Positions 11,557 to 23,444 of a stretch of DNA of 64,000 nucleotides are shown here, in pieces (the first letter of the stretch is position 1; each line of letters starts with the position of its first letter). The stretch is from Gordionus sp. m RMFG-2023 (lineage: Eukaryota; Nematomorpha; Gordioida; Chordodea; Parachordodidae), in assembly GCF_954871325.1 (NCBI RefSeq), contig NC_088777.1, forward strand, positions 16,345,366 to 16,409,365, in the 5' to 3' direction. A model generated the notes under the pieces. The model ran no database searches. It worked only from the letters and a program-made list of their open reading frames with translations, and was not told where the DNA came from. A program made the translations under genes and the position numbers.

Positions 11557-12164
11557 TGAGAAAAGGTCAAAACTTTATTTTTATTTTCTATTATAAAATT
11601 ATTAAAATGAATGATTTATTGCTTGATTAGCCATAATTTAAATTGGCTTAATTTACAACACAATCTATAATATTAATATATAATATTAATATAAAATTCA
11701 AAATTAATATATTATTAATTACCTTGTGAATAATAATTATATTTTTAAATTCTTTATTTACCATAATTTAATGCTATTTTAATATATTTTTATAAATGAA
11801 TCTAAATCTCAGATAAATTTAAATTTTGAAAATTAAAAAGGTATTCTTCTTTTTTTATAATAAATACAATCGCTTTATATGATTTAAATTTCCAGATCTG
11901 TATGATGATAATGTAATAGCTGCTATCGTTCATCCTAGTTTCAGGTTAAATTGGCCATACATTTATTTGACTGAATCTAAAGGGCAATCATGCCTAACCA
12001 CGATAATAATACGATAGCAAGATCGAAACCGTGGCCTTTCATAGACGATTTTTTTGAAATAAATAATAATAATATTATTATTGAACCTCTATAGATGCTT
12101 TTTTTAAATCTAAAAATACTCATTTAAATATCTTTGATGATTTTTTTAATATAAAAAGTGTTTA

Positions 12165-12290
12165 TTAAATTTAATACTGCGTTGCCCTCAAGTGCTTGTG
12201 CTGAACGATTATTTAGTATGGCAAAGCTTATACTTTCTAATGGTTGCTCTAGACTTGGCATGAGAGTACCGAAATGTTATTATTAAAGTG
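12165..12290 (+). pseudogene. hAT C-terminal dimerisation motif remnant
   Basis: The plus-strand reading KFNTALPSSACAERLFSMAK is the conserved core of the hAT C-terminal dimerisation domain, followed by RLGM and a leucine/cysteine stretch. Only the motif survives. Confidence 0.85.
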
Positions 12291-12589
12291 CAATAAAAAA
12301 TAAATTATATATATGAAACAAATTATAGTCATGTTTTTATACCAATATTTTATTTGTGAAAATAAAGTTACATAAAAATATTTTTAAAAAAAATCAAAAT
12401 AGCGTAAAAAGTAGCTAATAGCGCGCTACTCATTTAAAAACGATAGCGGTAGCGATAGCGCGCTACTTTTAAAAGTAGCGTTTAACAACACTGCTAGTAA
12501 CTAAAGTTTTTAGTTGATTTCTTTAGCTAGGATTATTAGTCGTAGTCGGAAGAACTTTCCTAATTAACAACTCTAAACAATTATCGCAA

Positions 12590-12830
12590 TATTGACCTCG
12601 TGATATTAAATTCGCCATAATATCTTGGAGATATACTTCCCGAAATAGTTTTCGTTGTCTTCAAGATTTGGGTTTCGCGATAATGACTTCGCAATAAAAT
12701 TTTTGCGATAAAAGTTTCGCTGTAATATATTCGCTTTAAGTTTCATTATAAAAAATTCGCGATATTCTTCGCGGAAAAGTATTCCCTAATGTAATTCGCG
12801 ATAAAAGTTTCACTGAATTGACATGGAACC
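12590..12830. repeat. TTCGCGATAA motif cluster
   Basis: Irregularly spaced copies of TTCGCGATAAAAGTTTCGC and fragments (TTCGC, GCGATAA, GTTTCGC) recur about ten times within 240 bp. A related motif occurs at 28250-28410. No open frame is seen. Confidence 0.6.
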
Positions 12831-12839
12831 CAAAAAATG

Positions 12840-13675
12840 GTTAAAAAAATATATAACCTAGAAAAAGAAGGGATTGGTTTTGTTGTTAATATTTTCTTTT
12901 TTAGAAATTTAAAAAAAATTCCTATATTTAATTATAATTATATATAACTATGAAAATAAGAAGTAATAAACAAAAATATAATGAATTTTGTTATTCGATT
13001 TCACATACATTATATTATTTATATATTACATATCACATGATATTAAGCGCCTAGCCATCAGCGTCATATATATAACAGTTATATATACAACAGAGCAACA
13101 CTTGGTTACCTCATGAAAGCCCATCAGACTGGAATAAAAGATAGAAATAATTAAGAGAACCATCCACGTTTTTTGGGCAGGCCGCAGTTACCTGTGCGCG
13201 CAAAAGGCAAATTCACTTATTTGATTATGGAAGTGTTATGTTAGCTATGTTAATTTTACTTTTATTCAGCATTTTGCGAACTTAGAAATAAACATAAATA
13301 AAATAAAAAATACCAGTACAAATACTATCACTTATTAATAAAACTAGTTTTTTATATCCAACTTTGAAGATAATCAATAATCCATTCCATATTCAATATC
13401 CATCGTACAGGAGAAAATAATATTTACCTATTTTTTGATGAATTTCTGATGATAAAAATATGACATTTTTTATTGGCAGGAAGAAAAAAGATTCCATTAC
13501 ATATTAAGAATAAAGAAAAAAATATGTTTCTTTTTAAAAAAAAAATCGAATTATATCAAAAAATTAAGGAAATTAAAGACTCAAGTCGTCGAGTAACATA
13601 AATAAAATTAAAATATTCGAAATGATTCTTGATTATTTAATACGTTCCTTGTAACTTTTACTTTTATATATATAT
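12840..13675. other. AT-rich stretch, no gene seen
   Basis: Nothing with coding or structural signature was recognised. Confidence 0.4.
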
Positions 13676-13679
13676 ATAA

Positions 13680-14590
13680 ATCAGACCTGCAAGAATTATC
13701 GTTTGGTGGCCCCAGCCCGAGTTTTATATTTTTATGCCCGGCCCGGATTTTTTCTCAAAAAATATTTTTAGGTCCGGAATGGATTTTTTAAAATTTTATT
13801 ACATTTATTTTATAGCTAATAATGGCGATTTAAGATATTCGGCCTGGTATTCAAAATATAGTCATGCGATGATGGAAAATATTTTTCCATGATCCATTAT
13901 ATGAGTAACCATATCAAATATTTATTTACCCCCCCCCACTCCCAGGTCGTATTCATATACGCCATATAAAGGTAGAATTAGGATCCATCCATCATCACAT
14001 CAATATTTGGGCACTGATTAAGTTTTCCTGGCCCTCGTAGTAATGGCTTCGCCCATCAAGAGGTGGCACTTGGCTTGTTCACTCTTCAATGGATTTTTTA
14101 TTTAGCTATCGATTGACTCCTCTAATAACAATATATTTATATACTTCAAGAAAAAAACTTAAAATATATGGGTCTGAAATATAGGTCTGCGATGGGCGGA
14201 TTTTAGCCAAGGAGCCCGCCCACTTATTATTTAGAAATTTATTAAACAGGCCCCTTGTCCACTTATAATTATCTTAAAAAAATTTCCCACCCGTCCATTC
14301 ATCTATAAATTGTGTTTAAACCGCCCGCCTAATATTATTTTAAGGCTGGGTTGGCTCTTTTTATTTTAATTTAACATACATAATATGCAATTTTAATAAA
14401 TTGTTTTCTGCTCATTTCCCCTAAACTATATTAAATATTCACCCGCCCACTATTTAAAAGTTTATAAACCCGCCAAATGTTGAAAATATTTTTAAAAACC
14501 CGAACACGCCTGTCCAAAGTAGGGCGTGGGCATGCTAAAAACCCGCCCAATGTTGACTTCTAGCCTGAACTACGGGCCTGTGCTCAGGAT
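13680..14590. repeat. GC-rich interspersed repeat islands (CCCGGCCCGG and CCCGCCCA)
   Basis: Two GC-rich stretches stand out in AT-rich DNA: 13690-13780 with GCCCGGCCCGGA-type words, and 14160-14590 with about ten copies of CCCGCC/GGGCGG words. Similar islands lie at 25190-25640, 52100-52230 and 57930-58140. They look like subterminal repeats of non-autonomous DNA elements. Matching ends were not found here. Confidence 0.5.
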
Positions 14591-14749
14591 TCGTACTGAT
14601 AGCTGGTATACTCAATTTTTATACCCAAGTTACGACTAATAATTTTGAATTTGTTTATTTTTTGTGCCTGACTGGCACCGTAGTATTTTGTGTATTTCTT
14701 AAAATTATTATTTTATTAATAGAAAATTAGTAGATTTTTATAAAATAAA

Positions 14750-14990
14750 AATAAATAATTTTAGTCAGTCTACTAATTTAGTTGCTAGAGTTTATAGTAG
14801 AATTTTTCGACTACAACTATTAGTTAGTGGACTGAATTTAGTCGACTAACAACTAACATAAGTAATCAAGTTTCATAAAATTTAGGTTAACCCATTGAGT
14901 TCATGACTGAAGTTCAGAACTCGAGTCGATTATAAACTTGACTTGAGTCATGGTTAAGTCGACTCTGCTGAGTCATTTAACAACACTATG
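14750..14990. repeat. GTCGACTAA repeats ending in a hAT-like terminus
   Basis: Several copies of AGTCGACTAA and similar words end at TTTAACAACACTA (about 14976-14988), which is like the right end of hAT elements elsewhere here. The same GTCGACTA words cluster at 10998-11090, where a possible left end TAGTGATGCTTCGG lies at 10985. The flanking octamers do not match, so a single element spanning 10985-14988 is unproven. Confidence 0.4.
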
Positions 14991-15034
14991 CAGGGGTGTT
15001 TTCAAAAATTATCTAAAGTTATTAGTGGGTGGGG

Positions 15035-15425
15035 ATGAATAAATTTGGCATTTTTTGATATTTAAGGATAAATTGAGTTGATCAAAATGTTTAAAAATTA
15101 TATCAAGGCATTGCTGAATTTATGAAATTGTCCCCAAAATTGTAGAATATCATCCAGGCACCAAACATGCAGATTGAGTTTCCACAAATGATAAATATCA
15201 CAGTGTTAGTGAAACAAAGAAGCAAGGATTCTAATAGATCCCCCTGCCTAATGCCCTCTGCCAATTTAATAATGAAATCGTTTAACCTGATGCCATAGCT
15301 GAGATGGATATAATTGTGATAATCAGGGAAAGATTTATTAATTGAATTAAAAGCATTGGATATGTCAAGTTTTACAATAAATTCCTTTAATTTGAGGACA
15401 AAATTAATCAACAGCAGTGAATTGC
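15035..15425 (-). pseudogene. LINE reverse-transcriptase fragment
   Basis: Minus-strand frame with KLDISNAFNSINKSF, then HLSYGIRLNDF, then AEGIRQGDLLESLLLCF. These correspond to reverse-transcriptase blocks with the first catalytic Asp and the (Q)GD motif. A frameshift follows, after which a WCLDDILQFWGQF segment carries the catalytic DD pair. The block spacing matches the same LINE family as the 3' fragment at 3290-4345. Only about 130 codons are left. Confidence 0.75.
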
Positions 15426-15429
15426 AGAT

Positions 15430-16570
15430 TCACAGCCAGCCTCCCTTCTTTCTCAATTCGAAAATATGAACCATAAAAATATTTAATTATATTTTAGTAG
15501 GTTTAAATTAAGTGCTTGTGAATTTTTTTGAAATAATTTGCTGTTAAAATATTGCATGTCTTATATGGAAACAATAAAAAAAAACTCTTACAAATTGGTT
15601 TTCCATTAAAAATTTGATTACATGTTCTTTATCATCAGATCATTATAATAAATTTTTTTGATTAAAATTTGATGTGGAATGAAAAAATTCTGTCAATATA
15701 TTTTCTTATTCATACAAATATGAATAATAAATTATTTGATTCATTTAAATGATAGAAATAATTGACTATTAAATTAGATTTAGATTTGATAATATATAAA
15801 TTTTGAAACAAATGTAGTATTCATTTTTGTAATCAAAAATGTATAATTTTTTTAATACAAAAAATTCATTTTGAGAAAACAAATATTTTTCAAAATTTTA
15901 TATAGTACACAAAATTATTTTTTATAATTTATCACAAAATTTATAATCAAATATAAAACTAAATAATAATATAGATAATTTATTTTTATAATTGAAAAAT
16001 ATATTCATAAAAAGTTTTAGTTTGCTATTGTTTCTTCTTTTAGAGACGTGCTATTTTGGAAATCAATGTCTTTAAAAATAGAGCCTCATAAGATGTAAGA
16101 GTTCTATCCTACTAGCATAATCTTACAATTTAGAACAGCATTTTTTAAGATTAGCTAACTTGTTAAATGTCTTATAAATTAATTTTAGTTGTTTAAATAA
16201 ATTTTCTTGAAGTTTTGATTAAAGTGATTTTTTATATCAAAACTCATGATATTTTTAACTCAGTTTGTAATTTTATAGGTGTTAATATTATATGAAATTT
16301 TCTAAATGGATATCAATTATTTGGTTCTAAATGATTCAGATTGAACACAAATATCTGATAATTTATAAATGGTTTTCTTTACATAGTCTATAAAATGGAT
16401 AAAAATAGATTAATCTAATTTATAAACTGAAAATATATGTAGATTTATAAATAAAAACCATAGAATTAAATTTATTAGTTATGCAATTATAACAATACAA
16501 TTAATGATGATCATATTTATATAATTATAGCATCCTTATGTTCTTTACATTTCCTGAAAATAAAATTAGA
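15430..16570. other. AT-rich stretch, no gene seen
   Basis: No frame of interest and no paired terminal repeats recognised. Confidence 0.4.
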
Positions 16571-16575
16571 TATAA

Positions 16576-16773
16576 TTATTTATTTAAAATTACTATTGAA
16601 GGAACATTCATATTTAACAAATCAATATCTTTTAACACGTTGCGTGTAAGCCATATAGCAAAAGCGAAAAATCCCCAACTCTTAATTATGGCAAATTTAA
16701 AGGGATCATTATAAGTATGTTTGACAAAATATGAAGCATTTTTAAAACTTTTGTAAGGATGAAAATAATCCAT
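16576..16773 (-). CDS. Small ORF, 65 residues, one possible membrane segment
   Basis: Frame starting MDYFHPYKSFKNASYFVKHT with one hydrophobic stretch, IIKSWGFFAFAIWLT (about residues 29-43), and no repeat-element signature. The composition (aromatic-rich, soluble N-terminus, single membrane helix) would fit a small mitochondrial inner-membrane subunit, but no family was recognised with confidence. An in-frame stop lies a few codons upstream of the Met, so the start is plausible. It may equally be a chance frame in AT-rich DNA. Confidence 0.3.
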   Translation of the reverse strand: MDYFHPYKSFKNASYFVKHTYNDPFKFAIIKSWGFFAFAIWLTRNVLKDIDLLNMNVPSIVILNK

Positions 16774-17141
16774 TAGCCGAATTTATAAGAGTTCCTTTGT
16801 TCCACCCACAGGAGTGACATGAAACTAGTATAATTATAAAGCATGACTTAGGACAATTTTAAAAAAAAGGCCTGATAAAGATCAAACCCAAAATAATATT
16901 ATGTAAGTCTAGAAATTTGGCAAATAAAAGTCCAGACCTTTCTGTAAGCTATGAGCAAAATCTCTTAGCTTGTATAATATTATTTTGACTAAAACCAAAA
17001 TCGGATTATTTTATAAATCTACACGAATTAGGTATTTTAAGAACACTACATGAAACAAAATTTTTTGAATATACAAATAAATATACAACATAGAAAATGA
17101 CCTGTCTTATATACGTTAACGTAGCTATGATTTATCCGAGG

Positions 17142-17172
17142 AGGGGGGGTGGGTGAGGGGGGGGGGGGGGGG
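17142..17172 (+). repeat. Poly(G) run, potential G-quadruplex
   Basis: GAGG followed by G7, TGGGTGA and then 16 consecutive G bases. There are four or more G-tracts in about 30 bp in otherwise AT-rich DNA, enough for a quadruplex on the plus strand. Confidence 0.8.
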
Positions 17173-17876
17173 TAGATAATTTTAATGAGGAGTTTTGCAG
17201 AAAATTTCTATTTGCTCCATTTGGCCGTGTTCTGTAGAAAGGTATTTTTTATTTCTGTTCTTTTGCATTGGTAATATTTTGCTTTTTTAAATATGTAATA
17301 TCTTTTTTTATCACCTCTGAAAAGTTTGGCGAAGAATTAGAGATTTTTAAAATCTAAGTGATAGTAGAGTTATTGAAAAGTAAAAATTTTATCAATCAGT
17401 AAAAATATTAGGCAGAAAATTACGTTAAAAGAAAATATTACATTAGCAGAAGTTCTTACTTTAAGAGATGATTTTGTAGAGTTAGAATTGAAAAAAAATA
17501 TCATTGCTAAAGTTTAAAATATATCCATAAACGAAAAAACAGAAGATGATACAACCGTGAAACATGTAGAAAGGCAAAGAGGCAGGAAAACAGAAGAAAA
17601 TAAACAATTGGTGAGATATGGAGACCATGACGAACGACAAAATTTATAACAGACAGCGATGGACAACAAGAGGCCATGACTTTCAGAGAAATAATTATCA
17701 AGGAAATAATTATAACCCCAGATATCAAGGAAATAATTACAACCCTAGATAGAATTATAACGCGAATTATTACAACAACGTCAGAGCAAACTATCCAGGA
17801 TCGTACAATAATTCTTCGAGATTTGATAATAGAGCTAGTTATTAACAATAACTATAAAAATTATAGGTGTAATAAG

Positions 17877-20105
17877 CAGCGTCTACATGACAGGATTTTC
17901 ACTGGATGCAAACACCCTTCAAAAATCTTTGCCTACCCCCCTAAAAAATTCCCGCTACCTTCGGCGACGATATTTTTCCATTATTATTTTCACCTTTTTA
18001 ATTATAATGATACTCTTTTCAAAGAATTTATAAAGGATAACTTAAATTAATCTATCTCTACTACCAACCAATGGCTCCTACACTTTCTGAGCGAATGAAG
18101 GAGAATACCCCCCTGAAAAGTACCCCCCCCCCCTCGAAAAAAATGATAATTATTTTATGACACCCATAAATTTCAAAAATAATTTTTATTGCATCAATTT
18201 TTAATATATAATATAAATATGCAAAAAAAATATACTTTATAAATATTATTTTTAAATTAATAATTTAGATAAATTAGGGGAAGAGAAAGCGAATTTATAA
18301 TTTCTTCAATATTTAATTGTTTAAATAAATTTTTTTCCATTGATAATATGGTTAAATTATTGAGAAATGAATCTTTCATGGTACTACGAAGTCTTGTTTT
18401 AATTAATTTAATTTTACTCATGACTCTTTCGGCAGTACATGAGGTTGTAGGAAGTGCAGCATAAAACACACCTATTTTAAATATAAAAAAAATTTCTATA
18501 TTTAATGATGAAAGTATATATACCTCTCCTATTTGGAATGTAATGTTTGAAGTCTAGAACTTTCAAAATCAAAAGATTTCTCTCCTTCATAAAATCTTGT
18601 GCCTTTGAAAAAACATCCAAAAATTCAGTGTTATTATATTAGATTAAAAAATAATTAAGACAATAATTTATATTATACTTCTCAAATTAATCAAGCAATC
18701 TTTTGCCAATTGAATTTGATTTATTGCAAACCCTATATCCTTCGAAATAGTTTGCTATTTTGTACAAGCCAAACTTGTTATCAACAATATTTTATTCAAA
18801 ACACAAAGTGATAAGATAAAATCAAATTTTTCTATTCTAAAGACTATAGCACTAGAATTAGTGGAAGTGGCAGGATCTTCAGAATTCTTTAAATTTGTTA
18901 AGGCTGACCTCAACTCATCTAGTATTCCTAGAACATTTCGAAGTTCTTTAATTGATTGGCATAATTGAACAATAATTAAATTTAATCGCTGACATTAACA
19001 CCAAATAAAAGCTGTCTTTGGCGCCTCTGCTCTAATCAAGGCCTGCACACCATTGATTCTTCCACTCATGTTTAAGGCGCCATCATAACTTTGCCCAACT
19101 AGAAATTCAAGGGGTAAATTCATCAAGCCGAGTTTGGATATTATATTATGCTTAATATCGAGCCTATGGTATTTCTCGTACAATATATGTCAATCAGTCT
19201 TTCAACAGGCTTCGGGAGCTCACTATTTTCAACATATCTTAATATCAAAGCTATTGCTTCTGATTTCGAATCAACTATGATTGAAAAGCACCTGTTAAAT
19301 GTAATCTCATTTTGAATTTTTTTATAACCATATTTTTCATGGTTTCAATGAGAATATTTATGTTATTATATGATAATAGATTTGAATATAATTTCGTTTT
19401 TAATCCCTTATTTTTTTATCCCTTTTTCTTTCTTCATTTTGTTGCATATACATTTTTAGTACAGGTTCAGAATCTGCAATAAGCTTAATAAGGGCCATCA
19501 TATTGTCTTCTTGTTACCTGTTCCCCCAGAAGGCTTGGTTACGAGATATTAAATAATCTAAACATCTCCCTTCAAAAACCTTTGCCTACCCCCCTAAAAA
19601 TCGCCACCTTCGGCGGCGGTGTCTCTTTATCATTATTTTCACCTATTTATTTATTGATACTCTTTTCAAAGAATTTATAAAGGATAACTTAAATTAATCT
19701 ATATCTACTACCAACTATCTATATTTTGTGAATATAAATAATTAATTTTTTAGATAATAAATTCAATTAAAACCTCCATTATTTACAATGAATTAGTTAT
19801 TATGGCATTATGAGCTTGCTAAAATATCTAAACCTTTTAAATTACATTTAAAAGGATAGTTTATTTGGAAAACAATGTGTATGATTGTTTGCAATATATA
19901 GATTTGGTCGATGAATTGTATTATAATAATACTATAATAAAAGTATAATTTTTACAGCAATAAATTTTGTCCTATTTCATCTCAAAATTTAATAGATAAC
20001 CCCCCCAAAAAATTTATGCTACCCCCATTAAAGCAGCTTACCCCCTACCCCCTCAAAAAAATAGGATGCAAACTGTTCCTACCCCTCCCGCTCATGTAGA
20101 CGCTG
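17877..20105 (-). mobile_element. hAT transposon (ZMYM1-like group), nested, perfect 8-bp TSD
   Basis: 2229-bp element inserted in the gag-like region of the old gypsy fossil. Termini are CAGCGTCTACATGA (left) and TCATGTAGACGCTG (right), an exact 14-bp inverted repeat. The flanks are identical octamers GTAATAAG (17869-17876 and 20106-20113). On the minus strand it carries remnants of a transposase of the ZMYM1/DUF4371 hAT group. A C-rich subterminal stretch (CCTACCCCCC type) marks both ends. Its left-end segment 17915-18068 recurs in direct orientation at 19568-19715 inside the element. Confidence 0.95.
18257..19480 (-). pseudogene. hAT transposase remnant, ZMYM1/DUF4371-like
   Basis: Two readable parts on the minus strand. 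18995-19183 encodes LEFLVGQSYDGALNMSGRIN followed by GVQALIR, the conserved RNase H-like catalytic neighbourhood of this group (G-Q-x-Y-D-G-A-x-N-M-S-G). 18257-18469 encodes LPTTSCTAERVMSKIKLIKT followed by RLRSTM, the C-terminal dimerisation domain. Between and upstream the frame is disrupted, so the transposase is dead. No N-terminal TTF-type finger was recognised. Confidence 0.88.
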
Positions 20106-20760
20106 GTAATAAGAATTGTAATTACAGATATAACAGACATTATAACGATTCAAGATTTATTCAAAGACATAACGATAAGCATAATATTGAAAATCAAGTA
20201 AGAAATCAAGTATGAAATTGTAAATATCATAACAACGATAATAATCAATCACGATATACAAAACAAATAAAGTAAACACTGTAAATATAGAAGAGATAAA
20301 AGAAGATGATAATGACAAACTAGAAAGAAAAGAATATAATTTATACAATTTAGACATAAACAATATGGATACCGATAATAATTACACAGCTAACGATGCA
20401 TATAAGGTTACAGTATATTTGAACGACATGCCTATTTTGATGCAGATTGATACCGGCTCAAGGTATAGTATCCTACCGATTCATATCGCGAAAAAAGATT
20501 GGAGTAAAAATCTTAAATAAATCAGATATTAAATTAACTGGATATGATGGAAACACAATAAATGTATTAGGAACTACCAAAGTCATCAAATCTTAACTGC
20601 TTATCTAGTCCAGAGTGATAAGATTGCACTGTTAGGAAGGACCTGGATAACAGTTTTTCGGAATATACTAGATAAATTTGTGAATATGGTCGAGGATGAT
20701 TATGATAATACTATACAATAATTAATTAAGCAATGCAATTTTAAACTTAACAAAAAACCA

Positions 20761-21468
20761 ATGCTTTGCAGCTATGTCAAATTACGTTTAAAACACGATG
20801 CCACACCGAAAATCATACAGCCAAGGCGTATACCATATTCTAGAATTGATTTGATAACAAAAGAGCTTCAAAAGTGGATAAACGATAAAATTATTGAACC
20901 TGTTGAAGACGTTAGATGGGCTAGTCCTCTCGCTCCCGTTAATAAGAGCGATGGCTCAGTTAGACTATGTGCCGACTTCAAAAATACTATCAACCCTGCT
21001 TTACAAGATTTCAAGTACTCTATACCACGCATTAATGATTTAATAGCAAAATTATCTAAAGGTAAGAAATTTACCAAGATAGATTTTAAAAACGCGTTTC
21101 TCCAAATACCTATATACAAAGAATCAAGAGATCTTCTTACAATATCGACACATAAGGGCTATTATAGGTTTCCAAGACTGCCGTTTGGTTTAAAAACTTC
21201 GTCGGCAATATTTAAACAAACTATGGATAACATTTTCGGAGATTTAAAAGATGTTATATTCTACATTGACGACTTGTTAATTACAGGTGATAAATATGAG
21301 ATACATTTGGAGAACATTAAAAAAGTATTCGAAAAGATCATCAAATATGGATTAACCCCCAATTTCGACAAAAGTTTATTCCTGCAAGATAAAATACGCT
21401 TTTTGGGACATGATATAGAAAAACATGGTATACATCCCAACGATGATAAGATAAAAGGCTATTTCTAA
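20761..21468 (+). pseudogene. Reverse-transcriptase domain of the old gypsy fossil
   Basis: Fossil part. Motifs in order include PVNKSDGSVRLCADFK, FTKIDFKNAFLQIP, RLPFGLKTSSAIFKQTM, and a YIDDLL box, all typical of Ty3/gypsy reverse transcriptase. Confidence 0.93.
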
Positions 21469-21762
21469 CATGCCGGAACCGAAGACAAAGGATGAATTGG
21501 CAACTTTTTTAGGGATGGCGAGCTATTAGCGAAAATTTTTATGTAATTTTGCTGACATAGCTGATCCTTTATACAAAATGGTTAATAAAGACAAATGGTT
21601 ATGGGATAGTACACATCAAAAGCTTCGACGACCTAAAATAAACTGATAAGTACTCCGCCTACGTTAAATTTTTATAATCCGGATCTACCAATAGGCATTG
21701 CAACTGATGCTTAAAGAAAAATATAGGCGTAGTCTTATTTCATATTGAAGGTGATGGCAAAG

Positions 21763-22338
21763 CAGCGTCTACCTGAGTGGGAGGGGTACAGTTTGCATCC
21801 TTTTTTTGAGGGGGTAGGGGGTAAGCTGCCTTAATGCGGGTAGGATAAAAAAAATTTTGGGGGGTTATCTATTAAATTTTGAGATGAAATAAGACAAAGT
21901 TTATTGCTGTAAATATTAATACTTTTATTATAATATTATTATAATACAATTCATCGACCAAATCTATATATTGCAAACAATCATACACATTGTTTTCCAA
22001 ATAAACTATCCTTTACAATATAATTTAAAAGGTTTAGATATTTCAGCAAGCTCATAATGTCATAATAATTAATTCATTGTAAATAATGGAGGTTTTAATT
22101 AAATTTATTATCTAAAAAATAAATTCTTTATATTCACAAAATATCGATAGTTGGTAGTAGAGATAGATTAATTTAAGTTATCTTTTATAAATTATTTGAA
22201 AAGAGTATCAATAAATAAATAGGTGAAAATAATGATAAAAAGACATCGCCGCCGAAGGCGGCGGGGATTTTTTAGGGGGTATGCAAAGTTTTTTGAAGGG
22301 GGTTTGCATCCAGTGAAAATCCTGTCATGTAGACGCTG
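21763..22338 (-). mobile_element. Non-autonomous hAT (MITE), same family as 17877-20105, nested
   Basis: 576-bp element in the RNase H region of the gypsy fossil, in inverted orientation relative to the larger copy. Ends are CAGCGTCTACCTGA and TCATGTAGACGCTG. The flanks TGGCAAAG and TGGCAATA agree at six of eight positions. Its reverse complement aligns almost throughout with 19560-20105 of the larger copy, including the CGCCGCCTTCGGCGGCG hairpin near 22250. No coding capacity. Confidence 0.93.
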
Positions 22339-23006
22339 TGGCAATAAGAAACCCATTGCTTTCGCGTCAAGAGCTTTATTAAAATCAGAGTTTAATTACA
22401 CTAATATAGAGAGAGAAGCTTAATCTGTTATATACGCGGTAAAAAAGTTTCATGAATATTTAATTGGTACGAGATTTACAATAATCACATATCACTAGCC
22501 ACTCGTTTATATATTTACGATGGTACTCAAGGATAATTCATCCATATCAATGCGACTTCAAAAATGGAATTTTGCTATGGGAGCTTATGACTTTACGATA
22601 ATTCATAGACCCGGGAAACGAAATGTAGTACCGGATTGTTTATCAAGATAACCCCAAATGAAGGCAGAAGAAATGGTACAAGAGATAGATGATGAAATGA
22701 TGACAAATTTTGGGACTTAGCAATAAATTTTAAAAGAATAGTTCAAGAAACTAGATATCGAATTAATGGAGGTAATTAACAATATAAAGAATTATGAACA
22801 GATAAAGAATAAAATATATAAAAATATGGAAATGGAACTGAGCTTAATTAAAGATTGTCTTTTTAAAGAGAATAGGATCATTATACCGAAAAATGAAAGG
22901 AGATATTACATGAATTACACAAAGGGCATCTTGGTGCTAAGAAAACGAAATTGTTGGCGAGAGATTACATGTGGTGGCCTGGTCTAAACTCTGAAATAGA
23001 TCAGAA

Positions 23007-23444
23007 GTGAGAAACTGTGGTACGTGTAATAAATATGCCGACAATCCTCATAATGTACAAAATCCATGGGAAACAGCTGTAAAAGTGTTCGAACGCGTGC
23101 ACATCGACTTTGCACAGTTTGAAGGTAGCAATTTCTTGGTATGTGTTGACGCGCTTAGCAAGTTTCCTATCATTAGAAAAATGAGAGATATAACTACTGT
23201 GTCTACAATCAAAGAATTATTAAAGATAATCAGTTTGTTTGGTATACCCAATATGATAATCTGTGATAATGGTACGAATTTTACAAGTTGCTTGTTCAAA
23301 AAACTTTGTAATGATCATGGAATTGATTACTTTTTCACCGCACCTCACCACCAACAATCTAATGGTCAGTGTGAGCGAATGATAAGATCAATGAAAATAT
23401 GTATGAAAAATATGGAATGTAAGAATAAAATAGACTTAGAATAG
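23007..23444 (+). pseudogene. Integrase core of the old gypsy fossil
   Basis: Fossil part. It begins with CGTCNKYA of the zinc-binding HHCC region, followed by the catalytic core with HIDFAQFEG, MIICDNGTNF and HHQQSNGQCERM, i.e. the D, D and E neighbourhoods. Confidence 0.92.

Larger units (their letters stand above)
11096..12493 (+). mobile_element. hAT transposon, internally deleted, perfect 8-bp TSD
   Basis: 1398-bp element with terminal inverted repeats CAGTGTTGTTAAAATAGCGC (left) and CAGTGTTGTTAAACGCTACT (right, read inward). It is flanked on both sides by the identical octamer CTAGTAAC (11088-11095 and 12494-12501), the diagnostic hAT target duplication. Both ends carry many AGCGCGCTA-type subterminal repeats. 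Two coding scraps remain: a BED-finger-like piece at about 11383-11550 and the dimerisation motif at about 12170-12290. Most of the transposase is missing, so it can only have moved in trans. Confidence 0.95.

Noticed and set aside
10985-14988. One 4-kb element bounded by TAGTGATGC and AACAACACTA with GTCGACTAA repeats at both ends
   Set aside because: Flanking octamers (CAACTATA and TGCAGGGG) do not match and the termini agree only partly.
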